Source: Aulostomus chinensis (taxonomy: Eukaryota > Chordata > Actinopteri > Syngnathiformes > Aulostomidae). From it: a DNA stretch of 64,000 nt. Positions within the stretch are counted from its first letter, which is position 1; the number at the start of each line of letters is the position of its first letter. The notes under the pieces are model-generated. The model had not been told where the DNA came from. It searched no databases and was given only the letters and a program-made list of their open reading frames with translations. The translations under genes and the position numbers were made by a program. The DNA lies in contig JBBMOA010000020.1 of NCBI GenBank assembly GCA_037954235.1, positions 16,938,177-17,002,176 of the forward strand, written 5' to 3'. Positions 25,889-39,900 of this stretch are shown in pieces.

Positions 25889-26175
25889 TTTCTGTGTGGA
25901 GTCTGCATGTTCTCCCTGTTCCTGTGTGGGCTCTCTCTGGTACTCCAGCTTCCTCCCACAGTCCAAAGACATCAAGAGAGGACGAGGCTGATTGCTACTC
26001 TAAATTGTCTTAAGGTGTGAGTGGGAATGGTTGTCTGTCTCTATGTGTTGGCCCTGTGATGGACTGGTGAACCGTTCAGGGTGAACCTCAACTCTCGCCC
26101 AAAGGCTGCTGGGATAGGCTCCAGCCCCCTCGCGACCTTTAACAGGATAAGCGGAAGAAAATGGATGGATGGATG
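25889..26175 (+). mobile_element. 5'-truncated SINE of the same family
   Basis: The segment starts at GGCTCTTTCTGTGTGGAGTC, within the body of the SINE family, and runs to the GGATAAGCGGAAGAAAATGG tail. The tRNA-like head is missing. It lies about 520 bases downstream of the complete copy at 25020 in the same orientation. Confidence 0.75.
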
Positions 26176-26940
26176 AATGGAAAAACTATACACAATGGAT
26201 GGAAAAAGGGGGAGCCTGAAGGGAGGCCTGCTGTCTCAGACTTTGACAACCTCTCTTGTAGTTTGTTGCCTGTTGAAGTTCCTCAATCGTGACACTAGAG
26301 GGTGTAAAAAGTCATGTTTTAAACCTTGACTCTCCTATCAACACTTTCCTTTCCCCTTGATTCTCCCTAATAATAGATAACCCTTCCACTGACCTTGTGG
26401 GGATTTTTTAAAAATATCTTATTATTGTTTAATACTGTATATCTTAAAGCAGGATGTGAATACAGATGCAAACTCTGTCACATCGGGAGAAATGGCTGAT
26501 GTGCATTCAATCCATCAAAGTATAACAATGGTTTCACACCATGGAACATAGTTAACCAGCTCTTTCCCCTTCTCACCACACAATAATGCCAAAGAGGGAA
26601 TTCACCACTCTTCTTCAGCCATGGGAACAATGAGAACCACACAATATATCCTTGAGTTATCTCACTCTAATTATGACCCTTTTGTTCGTAGGTTGCATGC
26701 TGAATTACTGTGAAATGGTGTTAAAATGAATCAAAGAACCTTGTGAGGAAGATATCATTCAGAGTATCTTGTAACCTATAAGTGCGGGGAACAATAAATC
26801 TTACTGCACCGGAAGTGTGTGTTTCCTATGGGGGGCTTTATACAACAGGCAATGTGGGGATATTACTCTCTGGGCAACACTTCATAGGTTTTTGTTTGGA
26901 CCACCTGTGCTGTGTGTGTGCTGCAGTTTTTCATCACACG

Positions 26941-26946
26941 CGCACG

Positions 26947-26982
<36 letters not shown>
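26941..26982. repeat. (CA)n microsatellite
   Basis: Directly visible run of CGCA/CACA units. Further short (TG)n and (CA)n arrays follow at 27289-27315 and 27430-27459. Confidence 0.95.
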
Positions 26983-26985
<3 letters not shown>

Positions 26986-27428
26986 GCTGCAGGTGCATGG
27001 TGAGTGTTATTGAGTGCGTCCTGGTTACTCGCTGCTGTTTCTCTTCTTCTTCAGGGTTTCCATCAGCCCTTGTTTTCTTCCCAGGGCTTTGGCGGATGCT
27101 TGTGTACAGCTCTGTTGGGGTCCGCAGACATTGCATCCTGCCTGCAGGAGGGTCATAAGTGGCCCCACAGGATAACCTGAACAACGGTGGGAAAGCGAAG
27201 GAGTGTGGGTCTCCTTTAGGAACGCAATGCTGGTCACCTTTGTGCCAAAATCATATAATAGACTGCCAATAACCACATATTACTAATTTGTGTGTGTGTG
27301 TGTGTATGTGTGTGTTCTGCATGTGACTGAAAGTGTGTTTGGGATGTGTGTGGGCAGGTGGCCAATTAAATAAAACGTGCGCACTATCAAGTTAATATTG
27401 TAAAGGAGCTGTACTGCATTCAACCACC

Positions 27429-27461
<33 letters not shown>

Positions 27462-29228
27462 AAAAGACAAGCACACACTTTTTGATTTCCCTCTACATTA
27501 CAAGAGGCCCCTCTTCGACTTCCCGTCCGTGTGGGAACCATTTCTGTCCTCTGTCACACATGTAGTGGGAGACGCTCCTGCATTTGTGCAAGTGATTGTC
27601 AATAAACAAGGAACAATTGAGCTCCCTGATGCATTCAACAGGCACTTCTGCAGTTCCTCTGGGAGGTTTGGGTGCTTTTCACTTTTCCTCCATTAGACTG
27701 TCATTGCAGTGCACTCTGAGCATGCTGGTTGTACAGTCAAGGCATTTTTATGCACACGTTCTCAAGAGGTATTGTGGATTAATGTGCTCAATTCGTGCAT
27801 TTTCTACTGATTTATGAGTTTATCAGAGTAAAATCGTCAACTTCTATTAAGAGATCTAGTCACCCAGTAACTGGCACCACGTTGAAGCAGCTGTTGAAGG
27901 GGCTAGTTGTTCTGAGGTAAACATGGCCGAGGGAAAGCCCCTCATTATAGTGCTCCGGATGACGTTCCTCACTCTCCCAGTGTTTACCGTGGAAATAACT
28001 CAATGCCAGCAAGCAGGTGCTTCCTCAAATACTCACGGCTTTTTCAGCAGATTTGAGGGTTAACCTCACATCTCAAAATCAAAGACTAGCAAAACACTTT
28101 TTGTGAGAAAAGTTCTGTAAAATATGAATTCAATTCACAATCACATTTCCTTCTCTAGACCTGCTTTCTCACATGTTCACATGAATCTTTTTTCTCTCGA
28201 AATACATGATTTTTTTTTTTATAAAACTCTAAGGAGAAAGAGTGGAAAACCATCTAAAATGGGCTCCAGCTGCATTCAAACCACACAGGTGTTGTCACAG
28301 AGCAGCATTAGCATGTAAGAGCTCAGAAGCTAATTTAGTTACAACCACTTGGGGGCAGCAGAAACAAGTTGTAAGCCCTTACCACTTTGTTGGCTAACAG
28401 ATGCTAATTTATGCATGCAGTGGTAACACAACTCATTTAAAGTTGTAATTCTGTGCGCCTGAGGAACTTAAGTGTGTTGTTGTCACTTCTTAAGCACCAT
28501 TTCTGTTCTCTTTCAACTCGGGGTAAATATTTGGCTCCTAGCTCACTTGGGTTTACTTTGTTTGGCACCAAGAACTTATTTCTATGGCTTTTTCTAAAAA
28601 AAAATAACCCAAAAACTTCTTGTGGGGCAAAATGATACCATGATAGTGACCTGAATCCTGCAATGAAATTGCCAGTGTAGCCAAGTGGAATTTGTGATAC
28701 TGCCAATGTTGCTTCATTATCAGTCTTTAAGTTAGCCACTTTGACTTTAGCATCTTTTTAGGATTCCCCCCAAAAAATATTTAACTCGCGACGGAGACTA
28801 AACCATGAAAGTATAACTTCGGGGGGTCAGTTATGTTGTGCATACACGTAAATGAATAAAAATAAATATATAATGTATCATTTCCCTTAGAAAATGATTC
28901 ACGTACCATTACTGTCACAATTTGATGTATTTATTTCAATGAAAGAAAAGTCAAGAAGAGCTACAAGATTTAATTCACATTCCCATTCAAGTTAAGGAGG
29001 GTTAAACCCGAAGTGAAGGGGCTGGCCTGGCGGAAGCTTCTACCATGCTTGACCTATTGGCTGCGCAATACGGAAACTCTTTTTTTGACTTACATCACCA
29101 GTGAGTAACTTTAATTGGAACGAATGAGGTCCTGCCTACAGACCTGTATTGGGGTCTCTTTATAAATGCTATAAACCTTAAGTTTTTCTTATTTTATGTA
29201 ATTTTATTTTCACTTTATTTTCTATCTA

Positions 29229-29231
29229 CCC

Positions 29232-29262
<31 letters not shown>

Positions 29263-29269
29263 ACACACT
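29229..29269. repeat. Poly(C) run of about 20 followed by (AC)n
   Basis: Directly visible compound simple repeat. The homopolymer is a likely assembly or sequencing length error point. Confidence 0.9.
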
Positions 29270-30153
29270 TTGCCACTGATGTTTATCTCCTCCGTTTAGG
29301 ACAACATAAGCTGTGCATTTTTACCTCTGGGATGTTAGAAGTGTTGTGTTGTAGCATGCTGGGATCCCATGCAGTAAGAGGGATTTCAGCAGTTACATGA
29401 CACGTTCTGGTCTCCGTAAGAAAGCTTGAGAAGATTGGCCCGCACCTCGCTGTGGTGTTACGCAGTCAATCAGGGTGACACCAATTACGTATGTCACGTG
29501 CACACAGGAGACTGCAACTGGAAACTCTGAGAAAGGCACATCCATCAGCTCTGTGTAATGGGGCCTGCTGTAGAGGGACGATTAAATCTCAGCATACAGC
29601 CTCAATTCACCACACCGTGATAGATATGTATGGCATATCTATTACGTTTTCCAATTATCTTCAGATGGTACGGTACATTTTGCAAGTAAATGGCTTTAGC
29701 CTAATTTCTTAGTCTCAAAATATAAGAGCAAATTGTCAATTTATCTGAGCAAATATTGAATTTCTGTATTTCATGGGACATGTCAGAGAAATGGTGCTGT
29801 TAGAAATTTAGGAAAAGAATAGAAATAATTCAAACAAGGCCGTACATCGTGTAATCTTATCTTATGTAAACATTTGTCAGTGCAGTATCAGAAAATATAC
29901 AAGAAATTGATTTAAAAGTCTACAACATGAAGTCACACAAAAGTAACTATACTTAATACTTAAATACTTTACACTACAACCTGTGTGAAAATAGCAGTAG
30001 TCATTTCCTTTTGCAGACATTTTTTTTTTCAAAATTCAAATTCTCTCCTCTTACATGTAAATTAAAATAGAGTTTGATCATAAATGTCAGCAGAACAAAC
30101 TGATGTATGTGTGAATTATGAACAACAAAAACATCTTTAAAGTGCATTTATAT

Positions 30154-30159
30154 TTTATT
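30154..30159 (-). terminator. rp1l1: Candidate poly(A) signal of rp1l1
   Basis: The minus strand reads AATAAA here, about 830 bases after the rp1l1 stop codon at 30992. The intervening 30160-30991 has no supported gene and would be the 3' untranslated region. Other weaker signals exist, so the exact 3' end is uncertain. Confidence 0.35.
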
Positions 30160-30991
30160 TCAGAGACAGTAAGTGCAGTTGTACATTCAGCAAAGGTAAA
30201 GACCTCTGTGCCACAGAGATTCATGCAGCTTCTTGCTGATGAACACTTGAATGGTCTACACTGCAGAACAATAGGAGTCTGTCTTGATGCATAAAACCTT
30301 TTCATAAATGTTGCTACTTTGTAAAGAGCTTAGCTGATTATTTTGTATGTTTATCTGCTGTCCATACGTGTCATCCTGCGGTTACCTCGTGATGAAACTT
30401 ATCATCCAGTTTGCTTCTCTGGATCCTGCAATCAAATATTTTCAAGCATTCAAAGTGAATAAGAACAGTATCTTCCAAAATGTTACCATATAAACTAGAA
30501 AAAAAAATATATATATATATAGCAATTTTGGATCCGGTAGTCCAAAACGTTTGATTAATAGATTTAAGATATATTTAAACCTGCAAAAATAATGATCAGG
30601 ACAAATCATTTAAATATAGTACAGTCTGCTAAAGGTGCACATGACATTGAATTACTGCAAAGCAGACTTAATCATCAGTTCCATGTTTGTCTGAAGATCA
30701 AACTTGCAGTAGGCAACATGAAACAAATATCCTAACGCTCATTTTGAATCAAAATAAATGTAATTCTTTACATCCTAGATACAGTACAATATATTCCCTG
30801 CTACTGACTCTGCAGTAGTTGTGTATCCTCTTGAGGACTGCACTTAATCAAGTAATAACCAGAATGACTTCACACTGCTCACAGCTCGTAGCATCAGTAA
30901 TAGCTGCCTTTGACCTCTCCTGTTGAAGACTGCATCTCGTCCTCCGTCTTTAATTTTTTTCTCAACTTTGGCAGTCTCACACTCAAGCTCA

Positions 30992-33900
30992 CTAACTCAA
31001 ACTTTCTTTGTTTATATCAGTGTCTGAATCCTCAACATCTGCATAAACCCCGTCCTCGGATTCGGCGCTCACTTTCTTCAGAGAGTCAACTGGGACTAAT
31101 TTTGTCTCCTCAGTTTTTGAATCAGCTGTCTCTTGATGGTCTGCCTCGCTGGAGACAAAATCTCCGTCGGTTTCGTCCTCCGGTTCGTCTGAATCTGCCT
31201 CGTCTTCTCCATCAGCTGATTCGCCACTCCAGTCTTTTTTGGACGTCTCAGTTTCTTCTCTCTCTCTTTCAGATGATTCGATCTTGTCTTCATTGTTCTC
31301 TTGACTTCCATTTGGGTTGTTAACCCTTTCACATTCTTCTCCGTCTTCACACTCGTCATTGTTCTCTGATATGTCCTCTACTATGGCATCATTTTCTGCC
31401 TTCAGTTCCACAACATCATCCTGCCCTTCCGTCTCATCATCTGCCTCGTTCTCCTCAGGCTCTTCCCCATCACTCTGGCACTCGGTGGACTCTTTGGATT
31501 TACTCTCGTCATCACCAGATTCATCTTCTGTGTTAGCATCTCTGACTTCCTCATCTTCTGCTTCAGCTTCCTCTCCAGTTTTCTCACTCCCTGCCTCATC
31601 AGGTTCTCCAGATTTGTCCCCTCTTTGTTCTTCGGACTCATCCCCCGTCATCGCATCCTCTGTGCAGTCTTCACCTGGTTCTCCTGACTCCCTTGCAGGT
31701 TCCTCGTCTTGGTTTTCCTGTGGTCGGGTATGATCATGCTCCTTTTCTTCATCTTCAGTGGCACTACAGTCTGCAGATTGTGTCTCATGAACTTCTTCTC
31801 TCCGTGATCCGTCTTCAGCGGTGGATAGTTCATGTTCTTGCTCGTTTGAAGGGTCGTTTTCATCTGTGGCTTCTTTTTCTTCCTCCGCCGTGTCATCATC
31901 ACCTGCTTCTGAGGGTTCTCCTCCTGATTCTCTCTCGTCTGTTGCGGTATCCTCTTCTTCTGCGTTGTTAGCCGATTCATTTTCATCTGCGGCTGATTTC
32001 TCGTCATCTCCCTCTGATTCATTTGCACCGTCTTCTTTAGCAGACTCCTGATCAGTTTGTCCCTTACTTTCTTCTACCTCCTCTTCATTTGCGTCATTGT
32101 TAGCTTCACCGATGTCCTGTTGATTTTCTGTGGTAGAAACTTCCTCTAGAGTCTCCTCATCCTCATCTGTGATCTCTTTTTCAACAGAGGCATCAGACGT
32201 TCCTTCTTCAGCTGCCTCTTTACATACAGATTCACCCTCCTCCTCCTCTTCTTCTCCAGCTTCATCATCATCATCATCTGTGTTTTCCGCAGAGTCGCTG
32301 TGGTTACTGGCAGCAGCCTCCTCCAAAGTCCCTACTTCTTCAACCTGCTGTATATCAGATTCCTGCTCATCTTCTGCTGCAGTTTCATCATTTCCGTCAT
32401 CAGCTGCGGTGACCTCAGGTGACTCCTTCCCTTCAGCTGGTTCCCTCTCATCAGTCTCCTCTCCACTTGTTGCCAGAATGTCTTCTTCCTCAACTTTGTC
32501 AGCTTCGTGTTCAATCACAGCTGCAGTTTCAGCCTCTTCGGCTGTTTCGTTATCGCCGGATTCATCTTCGTTTTTTTCATCATTTTCTGCAGTTTCATCT
32601 TCATCACTTGTGGCTACAGTCTTATCTCCTTCATCGGCCGTCCCTGATTCTACAGCTTCATCTTTGTCAGTTTCATTTGGACTCGTGACCGCCATGTCAG
32701 ACTCTTCAGCTATGTCATTATTCCCGTCGTCATTTTCTTGTGTAACCGAATCTTTTTCTACAGCATTCTCATCCTCAGTTTCTCCTGCTTCGTCGTTTTC
32801 TGAAGGTTTATCTTCATCGCTGGTGGCTGCAGTCTCATCTCCGTCCATTCCTGATTCTGCTGGGTCATCTTTCTCAGATTCCTCTTGACCTGGGGCTGCT
32901 TTGTCACACCCTTCAGCTGTGTCATCATCTCCTCCCTCCTCGTCTTGTGTGACAGCGACATTTTCATCTTCAGTTTCATCTGCTTGTTCCTTTTCTGCAA
33001 TTTCATCTTCATCGCTCGCGGCTGCAGTCTCATCTCCATCAGTAACGATCTCCGACTCTGCAGGTTCATTGGAGCTAGTGGCTGCCACGTCTGACGCTTC
33101 GGCTGTGGCGCTATTTTCATCTTCATGTGTTTCAGAAATTTCCTTTTCTACAGTATTTTCTGCTTCATCATTTTCTGCGGTTTTATCTTCATCACTTGTG
33201 ACAGCAGATTCATCTTTCTCATCTTGACTTGTGGCTGTTATGTCTTCAGCCTTTGTGGCTTCACCAGACTCCTCATTTCCTTCATCTTCACTCGCTACAT
33301 CCATACTCTCAGTTGTCACCTCCTCTCCTGGTTCCTTCTCATCGCCACTGGTGGCCAGAATCTCTTCCGAAGCTTCATCTTCAGCTTCACATTCGCTCAC
33401 ACCTGCCACATCATCCTCCTCAGCTTCAGCTTCATCTTCAGATTTTCCCGCTTGATCATGTTCTCCAGTTACTTCATCATCGCTTGCGGCTGCCACGTCA
33501 GACCCTTCAGTATTGCCGACGTCACTAGGCTCCTCGGGGGATTCATCTTCACCCGTTCCTTCTTTTAAAGCATCTTTAGTTGTTGTTGCTTCTGTTGCTT
33601 CCTTCTCATCTGACTCATCTGCACTTGTGGCCAGAGCCTCTACTTCCACAGCTTCATCTCCATCATCTTCATGTTCAGTCACAGCTGCTTCATCACCTTC
33701 GTCTGCTGTGTTGTTATCTCCAGCTTCACTTTCTCCTGCAGCATTATCATCGTCAGCTTCCTCTGCTTTATCAGTCTCTGTGGCTTCATCTTCATCACTT
33801 GCTGGAGTCTCATCTTCGTCAGATTCCGCTTGACTAGCGGCTGCTACGTCAGACTCCCCGGCAGAGTCATTTTTTCCTGCCTCATCTTTTTCATCCTCGG

Positions 33901-36900
33901 TTTCTCCCACTTCAATATTTTCTGAATCTTCATCACATGAGGCTGCTTCCACAGGATCATCAGTGGCTGCCATGTCAGACTCTTCAGCGTTGGTGGCCTC
34001 TTCAGGCTCCTCCTCTGATTCTCCTTCATCTGAGACATCCATGTCTTTTCCTAAACCTGGCGCTGCTGCACTGTCATCTTCACCAGTGGCACAGCTCTCT
34101 TCCTCATCCTCATCATCAACTGCAGCGGTTTCTTCAGCTGCACTTTCATCTTCAGGAGTCTCTTCTTTTGATTCGTCTTCACCTGTGACTACAATGTCAT
34201 CGTCGGCTGTGGTTGCGTCAGGCTCTTCATCATCAGCTGTTTCGTCCTCATCCCCTTTGTCACGTCCATGCTCAGTCATTAAGGTCTCTTCCTTAGCAGC
34301 CTCCTCCTTTGAGTCATCCTCACTTGCAGCAGCCATCTCATCTTCGTGTGTTGCTTCTCCATCAGTTTTTTTTGACACTTCATCACCATCTGCCAACTCA
34401 TCTGCACTCGTGGCAGGAATCTCCTCCTCCTCCTCAACTGTTCTTTCTTCCTCACACTCATTATTCTCAGATTCAAGCTGGCTTGCAGTCTCTTCTGACA
34501 CATTTTCATCTTCGGCTGCCGTGGTTTCCTGAAGTTCTTCTTCGCTTGTGACAGCAAGCTCTTTTTCCACTTCAAGCTCATCTTCAGTTGGTTCTTTTGA
34601 GGATTCATTCGCTGTTTCATCATTCTCATCTGCGGACTCATCTTCTACGCCGGTGGCAGGAATTTCTTCCTCATTATCAACCACCTCAGCCTCCGCGTCT
34701 TCTTCTTTGTCAGATTCATCTTCCTCCTCTTTTCCCATTCCAACTACTTGCACAGCTTCCTCCGTGTCTGATGGCCGTTCATCCTCATCCTCTGCTGCAA
34801 CAGCCTCTTCATCCAATATATCTCCACCCTCATCCTCCTCTTCTTCAGCAGTTGCTGCTTCAGCTTCTTCAGCCATGCTTATGTCGGCATTTTCATCCTC
34901 CTTTTCATCATTATTTTCAATATCAGTTTCATCTTTAAGAGGAGATTCTTCAGCCCTTCTCCCGGCCATCTCGGCGTCCACTACTTCTGCTTCATCTACC
35001 TCTTTTTCCAAAGCGTCGACTGCCAAGCCATCTTCAGCATCACGGGGTACTTCAAACCCTTCCATTTCTCTTAGAGCTTTGTCAATAACGTCATCTACAA
35101 ATGATTCTGCTGCTTTTGTTTCTGTATCATTTTGGGACTGAGATGTTGCCCCCGTAGGCTCGTCACTCTTCTCTAGAATACTGTTCAGGTCGGTTTGAAC
35201 AGGTGAGAGATTTGTGTTTTCTGCAGGAAGCGGAGGCTGAGTTGCTGCATCTTTCTGAATGCACGTTTCACACGGACAGTCGTCGTTGATTTCACTGCGT
35301 TGGTCACTGTAAGATGTACCTGTTGCTGAATCCTCACTTTTCTCAGCCTGCGCATCAGCTGACTGTTGGAGCATGATCCGCAGCCTCCGTCTCCTCTCAT
35401 CTGTTTGTGCCGTTGAAGGACGGGACATTGCTTCTTGGGGGGGTCTCGGCAGGCCTGCTATACTTTTCATTTTCCTCAGTTCTCGGTCGATACTTTTTTG
35501 GATTCTTTTTTGCACTTCATTTTTCAGTTCATTTGTCAACATGTCCAGCTGTTCATTATCATCCAAATTCCAGCGGATTTTGAACTCGCTCATTGCATTG
35601 ATGTAATGCAACATGAACTGCTTTTCTATTTTGGTTAATAAAGTTAAGACCCAAACAGGATCCGTTTCTGGAGGAACCCTTTTACTGAACTGTGTAGTCT
35701 CAGAACTTGTGTCCTCTTGACATTCTGTTTCAGCTTCCTCTGGAAGCTTTTGGCCACTATTTCCTGAGCTCTTGTTTGAAGATGGTGGGGTTTCAGATAG
35801 TTCTCTCGGACTGTCATTACTTCGAATGGTCTCATCTGTTGCCAGATCATCTCCATTTTGTTTTTCCTCATTCATTACTCCGTCCTGTCTCTCATCTGTC
35901 CACTGAGCATCTGTTTCTGCCTCGTGATTTTCCTCTGCTTTACTTACAGTGTCTGTAGCAGTTTGGGGTTGAGACCCATTGACACCATCACTGCTCTTCC
36001 CTGAACCTGTGGAGCCGCTGTTGACGTCAACGCCAGAGGATGACGTGTGATTGAATTCACCATTCACAGAACGGCAATCATCTTTTCGTAAGGCATGCTC
36101 ATTTTCTTGAGGCTTGCAAAGCCAAAGAGATTGAAGAATGTTCATCAGCTTTAAGTATCTTTCATCTTTTTCATTTGCATTTTTGGGATCATGGTCTATC
36201 AGCTGCAACTTCACAAGGCAGTCCAGAAGACCTTTGGCTGAAGAGCTCAGTTTCCTTCCGTACACTGGAGAAACTTCTGGTAAACTGTTACATCGGTCAA
36301 GTTTTGGATTAAGAAGTACTTTCATTACCTGTACAGACGAGTGAAACATTTTTGCATTTTCATCTCTCTCAGTGGAGGAATTATCTGGGTTTGGTCCCTC
36401 TGTGGTTGTTTGGCATTCGTTTGTAGGAATACTGTTCCCAGTTCCATCATGTGAGTCTTTTAAATCCTCATTGTTTTCATCGCTCTTAATTCCCTCCACT
36501 GTACTGCCTGTTTTTTGTCCATTACAGTTTTCGGTTAGCTCCTCCACATCGTACAGCTCAGTTTCAGCTGGTATTGTTTTCAGCCATTCATTCACCACCT
36601 CAGTGGGTGATGCATTAGGAAGGTTAGATGGAACCAGCCCTAAGTTCTTTTGGCTTTTGCTGCTTTTGTTGTTGTCAGTGTCACTCTGGCCATCGTCAGC
36701 AGTTTCGACTGGACCGTTTGTTAACCTGTTCGCCATATCTTCAGTCGCCGGAGTCTCACACGTCTCCTTGACAACATCTGAACAAGAGAGGGATTGCGAT
36801 AAATCGGTTTCCTTTGAGTCAGCACGAGAAATCGCGGGTTTATTTCCTTTTGGTTGCTGTGAATCTTGGTTTTCATTTTGCAACTTAATCTCTTCCTCTG

Positions 36901-39900
36901 GGTTAACTACAGTTACTAGGGAAACAACAGTCTCCTGTTTATTATCTGCATCCTCATTAGCTTTTTTGGATTTACGAGATCTCATGGACACGTTTGACTT
37001 GACTGTCAAAGAACTTTGTGGTCGCCCTTCACTTTTTGCTCCTTTAACCTCAGACGCTGACGTCTTTTTTGAGCGTGCTGACGATTTGGACCTAGATGAC
37101 ATCACTGTTGATGATCGGTCTTCAACTGCCACAGCAGGAACCTCAGACCGATCAGTTTGATTTGATTTAGCTGACACAGAGCCTTCTGTTAGCTCCTCCT
37201 CTTCGTTATCCGCAGTAACATCGGATCGTTTTGATCTTGCTGACTTGGTTGACTTTAATGACACGACACTTGGTGTTCTTTCAGATTTCTCTTGGCCGTT
37301 CCCATCAGAGGTTTGAGGTTGCTTAATTGATTTGGCTGACTTGTGCGATTTTTCTGACGTTTCTTCACAATGCTCAGCATGCTCACTAGAAGCAGTCCTG
37401 GACATGGTGGACTTGGCGGTTCTTGCTGACGCGTTTGATTTTACTGACAGAACACTTGGGGTCCTCTTCGATCCTGTAGGACTTTCAGCTGTCTGTTCAG
37501 AAGCGTTGGACGTCCTTGATTTTCGAGAGATCGCTGACTTTGAGGATTCTACTGTCATAACACTTGGAGTTCTCTTCTCAGTTTCTTCACACTCAGAGGT
37601 ATCGTCTTCAACGCTTTCATTCTGAGGATGTTGAGAGGATTTTGTTGACGACACGGCTGACTTCGCTGATCTGGCAGACATAGAGCTCACGACTCTCTCC
37701 TCAGGATTTTCACTGTGATTGTCTTCAGCAGGAACCTGACTGGCTTTTGATTTCCCTGATATTGCTGTAGAGCTGGACTTGACAGAGGAACTACTCTGCG
37801 CTCGCTCCATAATCTCCTCTTGTTTATCTTCACTGGGAGCATTGGAGGATTTGGACTTACTGGACTTTGCAGAAATATTTGAGCGGGCTGATCTGGCAGA
37901 TCTGGTTGATTTAGCTGACAGAGTGCTTGGCGATCTCTGGCTGGCTGTTTCCTCACAATTAGCGGCGTTTTCCTCTGAAAGAACCTCAAAAGCTGTTGTA
38001 CTATTCGATTTGACTGACGCATTACTTGCCGATCTCTCCGTCCTGGAAGTTTTCGACCTGGTTGATCTTACACTTGGTGCTCGTTCTTCTGTTTCCTCCC
38101 CAACTGCAGGAATTTCCTCAGAAGTCATGTCTGATTTGACCGATGTAGCTGACATGCAACTCGGTGCTCTCTCCTCAGCGCCTGCTTCGCCTGAATTGGA
38201 TTTCTGAGAGGACGCGTTTGACTTTGTAGATGTGTCTGACGCAACACTTTCTGATGTCTCGACAGTTTTGTCATGCTCTGTAATATTTTCTTCGGCTGAT
38301 ACATCTTTCACCTGTCCAGCTGTGCTCTCCAAGCCTTCCTCAGCTGGGACATCGGCAGAACAGTTAGACTGTCCTGATCTTGCAGACTCTCTCCCTTCAT
38401 TTTCCGTTTCAGCAATTTCAGCGCTGTGTTCAGAAGTCACGTCGGAAGTGTTTGATATCTTTGACTTTTCAGAAACATTAGATTTTGCAGATTTTGTAGA
38501 TTTGATCGACATACTGCTTGAAGCTCTTTCCAGGTGATCTTCAGCGAGGACATGTGAGACTTTTGATTTATTTGACTTTGCAGAAATAGCCGACTTTGCA
38601 GATTTAGCAGACATAACACTTTCCGCTCTACTGGATGTTTCTTCCTCATCGTTTCTCTCCTCGGGAGTCTCAGAAGGAACCTCCGACACGTTTGATTTTT
38701 TAGATGCTGTAGAGGCATGTGACTTCGGTCTGGTGAGTTTTTCTTCATGAGGAGCTTCAGCTGAGTGTCTTGACCGACTTGATCTTGCTGAGATGTTTGA
38801 TTTGACTGAATGAACCGACCTTGAACTCGCTGATCTGGTGTCAGTGTCCTCTTCAGCAGCGAGATCTTTTATTGCCTCAGACGACACTGAAACATTTGAT
38901 TTAGCTGATTTGACTGACGTGACAGACCGGCTGCTCGGAGCTCTCTCTTCATCTTCCTCATGATCAGACATGTTTTCATCAGCTGGGCGCTCAAGCGCTT
39001 TAGACTTAGAAGATTTTGTAGAAGTAACCGACTTTCCAGTTTTTGCCGACATGGCGCTCTCTGCTCTCTCGTCACTTTGCTTTCCGCCATCTCCTTCATC
39101 CACAATGTCAGGACACTTTTCTGTAGCATTTGATTTGATCGATTTTGTAGAAACATGTGACTTTGTCGATTTTCTCGACGAAGCACTGGGTGCTCTTTCT
39201 GCAGACTTTATAGATATTACAGATTTAGCCGACGTGACGCTAGGGGCTCTTTCCTCAGTCTGGTCTTTGTCAGAGCACTCGGAGATGTCTGTCACTGGAA
39301 CATCAGCCGAACATTTAGATCTTTGTGAAATGCTGGACTTAACGGAATGGATTGACATTGAGCTCATTGACCTCCCGTCGCTCTCTTCTCCTCCTTCCCC
39401 AGTGATGTCATCAACACCGTCTTCTAAAGGAGCATCAGATCTTTTTGATATTTTCGAAACATTTGTTTTCCCTGATTTTTCTGATCTGATGGACGTATTA
39501 CTTGGAGCTCTGTCTTCCTCCACACCATCGTTTGATTTGATAGATTGTACAGAAACATGTGATGCTGTTGATTTTCTTGACGAAGCACTAGGCGCCCTTT
39601 CTGCAGACTTTATGGATATTTCAGAAACATGCGTCTTTGCTGATTTAGCTGACGTGACGCTCGGGGCTCTTTCTTCAGTCTGGTCTTTGTCAGAGCACTC
39701 GGAGATGTCTGTCACTGGAACATCAGCCGAACATTTAGATCTTTGTGAAATGCTGGACTTAACGGAATGGATTGACATTGAGCTCATTGACCTCCCGTCG
39801 CTCTCTTCTCCTCCTTCCCCAGTGATGTCATCAACACCGTCTTCTAAAGGAGCATCAGATCTTTTTGATATTTTCGAAACATTTGTTTTCCCCGATTTTT

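Larger units (their letters stand above)
23836..30153. other. Intergenic region between blk and rp1l1
   Basis: No supported exon is seen on either strand. The region holds two SINE copies (25008-25367 and 25889-26175) and simple repeats at 24671-24702, 26941-26982, 27289-27315, 27430-27459 and 29229-29269. It should contain the upstream control region of blk (left part) and the 3' end of rp1l1 (right part). I cannot point to specific elements. Confidence 0.5.
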
